Assembly (NCBI GenBank): GCA_019639075.1
Contig: JAHBSO010000006.1
Coordinates: forward strand, 62,001-126,000
Direction: 5' to 3'
From: Actinomycetota bacterium
GTDB lineage: Bacteria; Actinomycetota; Acidimicrobiia; Acidimicrobiales; Iamiaceae
Length of the DNA: 64,000 nucleotides
Every line of letters begins with the position of its first letter. The first letter of the stretch is position 1. The notes under the pieces are model-generated. The model searched no databases and was not told the DNA's origin. It saw only the letters and a list, made by a program, of their open reading frames with translations. The translations under genes and the position numbers were made by a program. Positions 41,674-48,451 of this stretch are shown here, in pieces.

Positions 41674-42457
41674 GGTCCTCCTCGGCACCGTCGCGATCGA
41701 ACCCAACCGCTGGGGCACGATCCGTCCCGACCGGTCGCCGTCCACCCGGCTCTCGGACTGGCTCGACCGCATCGCCACGCTCCCGATCGACGGCATGGAG
41801 GTCTGGGAGGGGCACCTCGCCGGGGTCGACGACGCCGAGCGGGCCAGGGTGCTCGGCGGGCCGGTACCGGTCCGCATCTACAACACCTACGTCGGGTTCG
41901 ACGACCCCGACGACCGGCACCGGCGGTCGGTCGCCGCGGCCGTGGCCGAGAGCGGCGCCCGGGCGGTGAAGTTCAACGTCGGCAACGACCCCGCCGCCGA
42001 GGCCGCCTACGGCGACCGCCTGGCCGTCTGGCTCGACGACCTCCCCGACGACGTCACCGCGATCTGCGAGTGCCACGCCGGCATCTCGATCGCCGAGGAC
42101 CCCACCGTCGCGGCGCGGATCCTCGACACCGCCGGCCCACCCGAGCGGGCGCAGGCGCTGGTGCACACCCACGCCGACGCCGCGCTGCTCGACGCCACGT
42201 TCGACGCCCTCGGCGAACGCGTCACCCACGTCCACGTCAACCACCTCGACACCGCCACGTTCACCCATCCGACCCTCGCCGCCGTCGAGGACGAGCTCGG
42301 CGCCACCGTGGCCCGGCTCCGCGACCACGGCTTCACCGGCTCGTGGACCCTCGAGTTCGTCACCGGGGTCCTCACCGCCGATGACCACCCGGCCGCGCTC
42401 CTCGACGCGGCGGCCGCCGACCTCGACGTGCTCGTCCGCATCCTGGAGGACCCGTGA
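41666..42457 (+). CDS. Sugar phosphate isomerase/epimerase-like TIM-barrel protein
   Basis: A 263-residue xylose-isomerase-like TIM barrel, overlapping the upstream gene by 8 bp. LLGTVAIEPNRWGTI, DGMEVWEGHLAGVDD, AVKFNVGNDPAAEAAYGDRL, ICECHAGISIAEDP, VTHVHVNHLD and WTLEFVTGVL give the metal-binding Glu/His/Asp pattern of the AP2EC fold. These enzymes epimerise or isomerise sugars, inositols or hydroxypyruvate. It stands between the OYE-like and D-hydroxyacid dehydrogenase genes, with overlaps on both sides. The substrate is unknown. Confidence 0.8.
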   Translation: MPEVLLGTVAIEPNRWGTIRPDRSPSTRLSDWLDRIATLPIDGMEVWEGHLAGVDDAERARVLGGPVPVRIYNTYVGFDDPDDRHRRSVAAAVAESGARAVKFNVGNDPAAEAAYGDRLAVWLDDLPDDVTAICECHAGISIAEDPTVAARILDTAGPPERAQALVHTHADAALLDATFDALGERVTHVHVNHLDTATFTHPTLAAVEDELGATVARLRDHGFTGSWTLEFVTGVLTADDHPAALLDAAAADLDVLVRILEDP

Positions 42458-43458
42458 CCGCAGCAGCCCGTCCCCGCATCGCCTTCGCCCACCTCGCCGG
42501 GCTCCGCTTCTTCGACGACGCGGACCTCGCGGCCTTCGCCGAGGTCGGCGAGGTGCTCGACCCCGACCCGATCGGCCGGTGGGACGACCCACGGGCCGGC
42601 GACCTGCTGGCCCGGGCCGATGTGCTCGTCGGCCACTGGGGGTGCCCGCCGATCGACGGGGCGGTGCTCGACCGCGCACCGGACCTCGGGTTGATCGCCT
42701 ACGCCGCCGGCACCGTCAAGGGGACGATCGCACCGGAGGTGTTCGACCGCGTCCGGGTCACCTCGGGGGCGGTGGCCAACGCGGCCCCGGTGGCCGAGTT
42801 CACCCTCGCGATGATCCTCCTGGCCAACAAGGACGTGCTGTGGAACCGAGAGGTGATGCGGGACCCCGCGCTCTTCGCGTCGCGCCGGCTCCGCGCCACC
42901 GAGGTCGGGAACTGGGACAAGACCATCGGCATCGTCGGAGCGTCGCTCGTCGGCCGCCAGCTGATCGACCTGCTGCGCGACTTCCCCCACCTCCGGGTCG
43001 TGGTCTTCGACCCGTTCCTCTCCGACGACGAGGCCGCGTCGATGGGTGTCGAACCGGTGGATCTCCTCGACCTGTGCGAGCGGTCCGACGTCGTGTCGAT
43101 CCACGCCCCCGACCTCCCCACGACGCAGCACATGATCGGTGCGGCCGAGCTGGCGGCCATGAAGGACGGTGCGACGCTGATCAACACCGCTCGGGGGCGT
43201 CTCCTCGACCACGATGCGCTGCTGGCGCACGCCGACCGCATCTCGTCGGTGCTCGACGTCACCCACCCCGAGCCGCTGCCCGAGGACCACCCGTTGCGGG
43301 CCTGCCCCACCGTGTTCCTCACCCCCCACCTCGCGGGGTCGCAGGGGTCGGAGCTGCGGCGCATGGCCGAGCACGCGGTCGACGAGATCGTTCGCTACGC
43401 GGCCGGCGAGCCGGCCCGCCACGCCATCACCCGCGACATGCTCGACCGCATCGCCTGA
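42454..43458 (+). CDS. D-isomer-specific 2-hydroxyacid dehydrogenase
   Basis: A 334-residue enzyme from GTG 42454, in the upstream stop. VANAAPVAEFTLAMILLANK is the hinge region, and TIGIVGASLVGRQLIDLLRD the NAD loop, with GASLVG in place of GxGxxG. CERSDVVSIHAPDLPTTQHM, GATLINTARGRLLDHDALL (catalytic Arg), a Glu in VTHPEPLPEDHPL, and HLAGSQGSE with the catalytic His complete the set. It probably reduces a 2-keto acid or oxidises a D-hydroxy acid produced by the operon. It is the last of five overlapping genes under the LacI regulator. Confidence 0.9.
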   Translation: MTAAARPRIAFAHLAGLRFFDDADLAAFAEVGEVLDPDPIGRWDDPRAGDLLARADVLVGHWGCPPIDGAVLDRAPDLGLIAYAAGTVKGTIAPEVFDRVRVTSGAVANAAPVAEFTLAMILLANKDVLWNREVMRDPALFASRRLRATEVGNWDKTIGIVGASLVGRQLIDLLRDFPHLRVVVFDPFLSDDEAASMGVEPVDLLDLCERSDVVSIHAPDLPTTQHMIGAAELAAMKDGATLINTARGRLLDHDALLAHADRISSVLDVTHPEPLPEDHPLRACPTVFLTPHLAGSQGSELRRMAEHAVDEIVRYAAGEPARHAITRDMLDRIA

Positions 43459-43465
43459 CCCGGCA

Positions 43466-44479
43466 TCACTGCTCGGGCGGCTCGCTCTCGAGCACCCGCT
43501 CCTCGTCGTCGGGCTCGGCCGGGGACGCGCCGATGATCTCGCCGCCGCGCAGCACGGTGACCGGACCGTCCTCGCTGACCACGATCACCGTGGCCTTCGG
43601 ATCGTCGAAGCTGTACTGCCGGGCCGACGTGTGCCGCATGCCCTTCAGACCCGCCACGTGAGCCTCGGCATCGTCGCTGGCGATCAGGCGCACCCCGATC
43701 TGGCGGATCGACCCCTCGCTGTCGAAGAACGTCGCGCCGTCGATCTGGGAGAGCGCGTGGCGCAGCGGGGCCAGGTCGGGCGGATGGAGGATGTTGAGCT
43801 CCGGCGGTGCGGGCAGCCGGGCCTCGAAGCTCCCGAGCGGCGAGTCGTCGGGTCGGTAGACGAGGGTGGCGCCGATGCCCCGGGCGCCGAGGTCGTGCAG
43901 CGCGAACGCCACCAGCACGGTCATGACCCGGCCGTCGCCGGGGAACGCCGTGAGCGTGTCGATCCAGGACCACACCGGCGGTTCGTGGTGCCAGCGCATG
44001 CCGTCGTAGCGGAGCACCCCGTGCGCGCCGACGATGCGGACGAGCCCCGCCGGGTGGCGCTGCACGATGGTGGCCCCCATCACCTTGGCCATGACCACCA
44101 GGTCCCGTTCGGAGCCGGCCGCCCGGTCGAGCACGACCCCGGCGTGGTCGCCGTCGGCCCGGAGGAGCATCCAGCTGGACATGCCGTCGGCGTAGCGGTG
44201 GGCACCGTCGACCTTCTCGTTGACGGCCGATGCCCGCCGACGCACGTCGAAGGTGAGGTTCGTGCCCGGCCCCCACGACGCCTCCGGGTTGGTCGGGGCG
44301 ATCATGGCCCCGAAGCTCGGGATCCGCCGCTCGTGCACCTCGGGCCGCAGCGCGTAGTCGAGGGCGCCGACCACCAGCGAGCCGACCGGGTCGTCGGGAT
44401 CGAGGACGAGTCCGGCCTCGGCGACCTCGTCGACCAATCGGGCGATCTGGCGGGGCGATGATCTCTGCCGGGCTCCCAT
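43466..44479 (-). CDS. Diadenylate-cyclase (DisA_N/DAC)-like protein with N-terminal extension
   Basis: A 337-residue protein from ATG 44479. The C-terminal part matches the DAC domain: SQIDGATFFDSEGSIRQIGV (DGA motif, residues 247-249) and LKGMRHTSARQYSFDDPKAT (RHT motif, residues 282-284, where many DACs have RHR), followed by VIVVSEDGPVTVLRGGEI. The first 220 residues are an extension without membrane helices (GAMIAPTNPEASWGPGTNLT, RVMTVLVAFALHDLGARGIG). It is not DisA itself, since the HhH DNA-binding tail is lacking. It would make c-di-AMP from two ATP. It converges on the sugar operon, 7 bp apart. Confidence 0.82.
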   Translation of the reverse strand: MGARQRSSPRQIARLVDEVAEAGLVLDPDDPVGSLVVGALDYALRPEVHERRIPSFGAMIAPTNPEASWGPGTNLTFDVRRRASAVNEKVDGAHRYADGMSSWMLLRADGDHAGVVLDRAAGSERDLVVMAKVMGATIVQRHPAGLVRIVGAHGVLRYDGMRWHHEPPVWSWIDTLTAFPGDGRVMTVLVAFALHDLGARGIGATLVYRPDDSPLGSFEARLPAPPELNILHPPDLAPLRHALSQIDGATFFDSEGSIRQIGVRLIASDDAEAHVAGLKGMRHTSARQYSFDDPKATVIVVSEDGPVTVLRGGEIIGASPAEPDDEERVLESEPPEQ

Positions 44480-45500
44480 CGGGCCAGGCTACGGGGGCCG
44501 GCCTGCGACGCGGCGGTGCGGTCGTCGCACCGGACGCCCGGTCACGCGCCGTGGGCGGGTGGCGCGGGGACCGTGGGGGACGGGGCGTCTCGACCCGGGT
44601 TCGCGCGGAGCGAGGGGGCTCGCGCACGGGTGTCACTGAGGGTGACCAAATCGGACAACGTGCAACATATTACATTTTCATGACGACCTGACACCGGTGC
44701 CGCGCCTGGGTCGATCGGCCCAGCGCAGCCGCCTGCGACGAACCTCCGGCAGCCCTCGGCGACGAAGGTGCGCGCCGGGTGGCCGGGTCGTCGTGCGCGC
44801 GGTTGGTGGCAGCCCGGCCGGCCGGATCGACGGTCGCGCCGGCCGTCGAGCGGGCGCGTGTGGAACCGTCGAACGCTCGCCGCGAACCCCTCGCCGCGGT
44901 GGGTGAACCCTGGGGGTCACGGAGTGCGGTCTGGCGCCGGGCCGCGCGTCATCCGGAAGAAACCCGCAGGTCACGATCGGTTCCACTTCCAGCTTGGCCC
45001 GTGGCGGGTGGCCGGTCGCGGATGGTCGCGGCACGAGTGCGCGAACGGGTGCCGTCCGCCCGGGCCGGATCGTCCACCGGCACGCCCCCGTCGCCCGGTC
45101 GAGGAGCGGGCCGATCGACGGGCCCCGCGGCAGCCCGAGGGCCGCGGTGCTCGACGGGCCGGTCGGCTCGGCCCCGGTCGCCCGCGGCACACGAGTCCAC
45201 GTCACGAACGTTTTTTCGGCCTCGGTCACGACGGGGCCCGCCGTTGGTCCTATTCTGTAACGCGAATGCAATGGTGTCCGCGGGCCACGGCCCTCGCCGC
45301 CGACGATCGGCTCGACGTCGAGCAGATCGAAACCTCCGCCGATCTGTCCACCGTCTCCTCTCCAGCTCGTAGGTGTTCGGAGCACCCGAGCGCACGTCAC
45401 ACCGATTCGTGGCAGGGCCGCTGTCGATTTTCCTCGATTTCCGACGAGGAGCGGCCGATAGGTCAAAAGTCCTGCCCCCGCACCCCGAGGACCAAAGAAC
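44480..45500. other. About 1 kb without a recognised gene
   Basis: None of the six frames gives a protein I recognise or a convincing codon pattern, although frames stay open by GC content. Two A/T-richer patches stand out. The first, 44655-44690 (CAACATATTACATTTTCATG), may hold a promoter for the diadenylate cyclase gene on the minus strand. The second, 45210-45275 (ACGTTTTTTCGG, then TTGGTCCTATTCTGTAACGC), may hold a promoter for the DUF1996 gene with a leader of about 230 nt. GTCACGA occurs twice in the second patch. I see no riboswitch consensus. Confidence 0.5.
45469..45492 (+). promoter_or_regulatory. Hairpin that covers the ribosome binding site of the DUF1996 gene
   Basis: GTCCT (45469-45473) can pair with AGGAC (45488-45492), which is part of the Shine-Dalgarno GAGGAC eight bases before ATG 45501. 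The stem is only 5 bp with a 14-nt loop, so it may be weak. Confidence 0.3.
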
Positions 45501-46481
45501 ATGTCGAACAGCACCCGTAGGCTCGCCCCCCTCCTTCTCGGGATCGCGGCGCTCCTGACCCTGTCCGCCTGTGACGGCGTCGCGGTCAACTACAAGGCGA
45601 TGCCGCCGAAGAACCCGGGCTACTCAGGGCCCCGGGTCACGCGAGCGACCTACGCGACGCAGGCACCCGACGACGGCTCCACCGGGGCGTTCCGGATCAA
45701 CTGCTCGCTCAGCCACCAGTCCCACGACGATCCCATCGTCTTCCCGAACAAGCCCTTCGCCACGCACCTGCACTCGTTCTACGGCAACGGCAACACGGCC
45801 GCCGCCACCACGACCCGCACGCTCACCACCTCGGGCAACAGCACCTGCACGGGTGGCACGCTGAACCGCTCCGCCTACTGGGCCCCATCGGTGCTCGACG
45901 CCCGTACGGGCAACCCGGCGCCGACGTTCGGTGAGAACGCGCTGCAGGTCTATTACAAGACCGGCTACCAGGGTGCCGATCCCCGAACCATCCAACGGCC
46001 GCCCACCGGTCTCAAGGTGGTGGCGGGCAGCGCGAAGTCGACCGCCGCCCAGAGCATGGTCCGCTACTCCTGCGAGGGCGCCCACCCGGTCGCGGCGCAG
46101 GCGACCTTCCCGAACTGCGCGGCCGGCGACCGGTTCATCATGTCGGTCGAGTTCCCCGCCTGCTGGGACGGTCGCAACCTCGACTCCCCCGACCACAAGG
46201 CCCACATGGCCTACGGCACCTGGGGCAAGGGCTGCCCGTCGAGCCACCCGGTGGCGATCCCGGTCATCACCCAGAACTACCGCTACGTCGTGCCCAATTC
46301 CGGCATGCGGGACTGGCGTCTCGCGTCCGACATGTACTCCGGCCCGGCCGGGTACTCGGGCCACGCGGACCTCTGGGTGGCGTGGGACACCAACACGATG
46401 GACCGAGTGGTCCGCAACTGCCTCCGCACGAGCATGGACTGCCGCATGAACCTTCTCGGCGACGGCGAGATGCTGTACTAG
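45501..46481 (+). CDS. DUF1996 lipoprotein
   Basis: A 326-residue secreted protein with a signal sequence ending in the lipobox LTLSAC (Cys near 24). The DUF1996 fold is shown by FRINCSLSHQSHDDPIVFPN, THLHSFYGNGNT, RSAYWAPSVLD, MSVEFPACWDGRNLDSPDHK and CPSSHPVAIPVITQNYRY. Several paired Cys residues suggest disulfides outside the cell. DUF1996 is known from fungi and actinobacteria without a firm function; its His/Asp-rich core suggests a metal or carbohydrate role. It starts the polysaccharide-type locus and is followed by two hairpins. Confidence 0.87.
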   Translation: MSNSTRRLAPLLLGIAALLTLSACDGVAVNYKAMPPKNPGYSGPRVTRATYATQAPDDGSTGAFRINCSLSHQSHDDPIVFPNKPFATHLHSFYGNGNTAAATTTRTLTTSGNSTCTGGTLNRSAYWAPSVLDARTGNPAPTFGENALQVYYKTGYQGADPRTIQRPPTGLKVVAGSAKSTAAQSMVRYSCEGAHPVAAQATFPNCAAGDRFIMSVEFPACWDGRNLDSPDHKAHMAYGTWGKGCPSSHPVAIPVITQNYRYVVPNSGMRDWRLASDMYSGPAGYSGHADLWVAWDTNTMDRVVRNCLRTSMDCRMNLLGDGEMLY

Positions 46482-46490
46482 GCGCGACGA

Positions 46491-46524
46491 GCCTGCGTCG
46501 CTCCCCACGGGGTGCGGCGCAGGC
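46491..46524 (+). terminator. Strong GC hairpin after DUF1996 gene
   Basis: GCCTGCGTCG (46491-46500) pairs with CGGCGCAGGC (46515-46524) over 10 bp with one G-T pair, and the 14-nt loop (CTCCCCACGGGGTG) can extend the stem. It begins 9 bp after the stop codon. No T-tract follows. Confidence 0.65.
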
Positions 46525-46529
46525 GTTGC

Positions 46530-46547
46530 CCCGTCATCGGTGACGGG
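46530..46547 (+). promoter_or_regulatory. Hairpin before the Wzz-like gene
   Basis: CCCGTCA (46530-46536) and TGACGGG (46541-46547) form a perfect 7-bp stem with a TCGG tetraloop, 20 bp before ATG 46568. It may be the second arm of a tandem terminator, an mRNA-stabilising hairpin or an operator. Confidence 0.4.
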
Positions 46548-46567
46548 CCGGCACCGAGAAGGACCCC

Positions 46568-48409
46568 ATGGAACTAGCCATCGTCTCGAGCGCGATCCGT
46601 CGCTACTGGTGGCTGGTCGCGGTGATGGCGCTGCTCGGCGGTACCGCGGCGACGTTCCTGAGCCCGAGCGGCTCCGAGGGCTACACCTCGCAGGCCATCC
46701 TGCTCATCCAGGCTCCGAGCGACTCCTCCCAGGTGATGAGCTCCACCGAGGCCGACCGCTACGTGCGCGGCCAGGTCACCGTGCTGGGTTCGGAGGTCCT
46801 CGCCGAGCGGGTGGCGGAGCGGGTCGGGGGCGACGTCACCGGCTCGGCGGTGTCGTCCTGGACCTCGTTCACCCACGACGCGCTCACCGACGTCGTCCAC
46901 GTCGAGGTCACCACCGACGATCCGAAGCTCTCGCAGGAGGTGGGCAACGCCTACCTCGACATCTACTTCGAGTCGCTGCGGTCCCAGATCGAGGACGCCC
47001 AACGGCCCGAGATCGAGCAGCTCGACGCCCAGATCGAGACGTTGCGGACGCAGCTGGCCGAGGTCGACGACGACATCGACCAGGCGCTGTCGCAGTACCT
47101 CGGGCGCGACACGGTCCCCACCATCGAGCAGGTCGCGCCGTCGCTGGCCTCCCGCAAGGACGTCCTGCTGGCGCAGTACTACAACGTCCTCGAGACGAAG
47201 AACGAGCTGGAGACCAACGCCCGGATGCGGGTCTCCAGCGAGATCGTGCAGCGGGCCAGCCTCCCGGATGCCCCCACCGGCTCCTCGGGCAACCTGTTGC
47301 AGGTGGCCGGCATCGTCGTCGGCGCCATGCTCGGCGCCTTCGCCGCGATGATCGCGGCTCGCCTCTCCACCCGGGTCCTCGGCGACGAGGAGATCGCCAC
47401 CCTCCTCGAGCACCCCGTGGTCGGGCGCCTGCCGTACCAGAAGGACCTCGCGTCGGGGCCGATGGACGTCCTGTCGCGCCGTCTCCCGGCGCCGGCCGGC
47501 GCGTTCGTCAAGCGGATCTGCGTCCGCTCGGCCGCGACCGGCCGGGACGACGACGAGGCGATGCTGATGGTCCTCGTGACCGGCACCCAGTCGCGGGCCG
47601 GCACCACCACCCTCGCCGCGGCGATGGCCCGCCAGTTCGCCGAGTCCGGCAGCAAGGCGATGTTCGTCGACGCCGATCCCCGCCAGCGGGTGGCCACCGG
47701 CAAGGGCGGCGGGACCGAGAAGGTGTCGCTGACCGACACGATGGGTCTGCTCGACGGCCAGCTCGGCGTGATGTCGATCCACGAGCTCGGTCGGACCGGC
47801 CTCGGGCGCATCCGCCACGTCATCGACGATCTCTGGGACGAGTTGTCCAAGCGGGAGGCGGAGGTGGCGGTGATCGACGGCGGGGCGCTGCTCGAGTCCT
47901 CGTTGGCCGTCGCCCTGGCCCGGCGCTGCGACGTCGTGGTCATGACGGTGCCCGAGACCCAGGAGATGGGCGGCCTCGCCGCCGCCGGCCGCGACCTGCG
48001 GGACCTCGACGTCCTGCCGGTCCGGACCATGCGCCACCAGATCTGGGACCGGCTCGGCTCGGTGTGGGCCCGGTACCGGTACCGGTCCACGCTCGCCGAG
48101 CCCCCGGTGGCCCGAGGGGCCACCCCGCCGCGCGCCCACGGGTTCCCGTCGGCCCCACCCCTCGCGGCGGAGCCGGCCCACCCGAGTCCGTCCGATGCTC
48201 CCGCCGAGCCGGGCGCCGTCGCCAAGGCGGGCAAGAAGCCGCCGCTCGCGCCGCCGCTGTCGCGTGGGGCGACCACGAAGGCCGGCGGGTCCGGTCGTCC
48301 ACCGCTCGCCTCGGACGACGGTGAGGACGACGAACCGGCGAGCGACGAGGACGGCGCCTCGGAGACCGCGCCCCTCGGTGGGGGCAAGCCGCCCATGTCG
48401 CGCCGCTGA
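46568..48409 (+). CDS. Wzz/chain-length determinant fused to BY-kinase-like ATPase domain
   Basis: A 613-residue protein with AGAAGGA upstream of ATG 46568. Residues 13-32 and 243-264 are membrane helices around an extracytoplasmic Wzz domain with a coiled coil (138-175). Residues 330-510 form a P-loop ATPase of the bacterial tyrosine-kinase type: MLMVLVTGTQSRAGTTTLAA (339-348 in the Walker A place), AMFVDADP (Walker A') and AEVAVIDGGALLESS (Walker B). The expected Walker A Lys is missing (AGTTT where GKST is usual), so ATP use is doubtful. The C-terminal 110 residues are Pro/Ala-rich and lack a Tyr cluster. It should set polysaccharide chain length or organise export. Confidence 0.85.
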   Translation: MELAIVSSAIRRYWWLVAVMALLGGTAATFLSPSGSEGYTSQAILLIQAPSDSSQVMSSTEADRYVRGQVTVLGSEVLAERVAERVGGDVTGSAVSSWTSFTHDALTDVVHVEVTTDDPKLSQEVGNAYLDIYFESLRSQIEDAQRPEIEQLDAQIETLRTQLAEVDDDIDQALSQYLGRDTVPTIEQVAPSLASRKDVLLAQYYNVLETKNELETNARMRVSSEIVQRASLPDAPTGSSGNLLQVAGIVVGAMLGAFAAMIAARLSTRVLGDEEIATLLEHPVVGRLPYQKDLASGPMDVLSRRLPAPAGAFVKRICVRSAATGRDDDEAMLMVLVTGTQSRAGTTTLAAAMARQFAESGSKAMFVDADPRQRVATGKGGGTEKVSLTDTMGLLDGQLGVMSIHELGRTGLGRIRHVIDDLWDELSKREAEVAVIDGGALLESSLAVALARRCDVVVMTVPETQEMGGLAAAGRDLRDLDVLPVRTMRHQIWDRLGSVWARYRYRSTLAEPPVARGATPPRAHGFPSAPPLAAEPAHPSPSDAPAEPGAVAKAGKKPPLAPPLSRGATTKAGGSGRPPLASDDGEDDEPASDEDGASETAPLGGGKPPMSRR

Positions 48410-48413
48410 TCCT

Positions 48414-48432
48414 CCGGCGACCGGATCGCCGG
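48414..48432. terminator. Bidirectional terminator hairpin
   Basis: CCGGCGA (48414-48420) and TCGCCGG (48426-48432) form a perfect 7-bp stem around CCGGA in the 42-bp gap between the convergent Wzz-like and PKS genes. Confidence 0.6.
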
Positions 48433-48451
48433 CGCGGCGCAGCGGGAGGAC

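Noticed and set aside
44880..45000. Possible c-di-AMP (ydaO-type) riboswitch near the diadenylate cyclase gene, suggested by GGTGAACCCTGGGGGTCAC
   Set aside because: The other conserved parts of that riboswitch are not present, and the element is not placed before a typical target.
44678..45589. Minus-strand frame of 303 codons in the noncoding gap
   Set aside because: No recognisable domain, a Pro/Arg/Thr-rich composition and no ribosome site; it also runs under the start of the DUF1996 gene.
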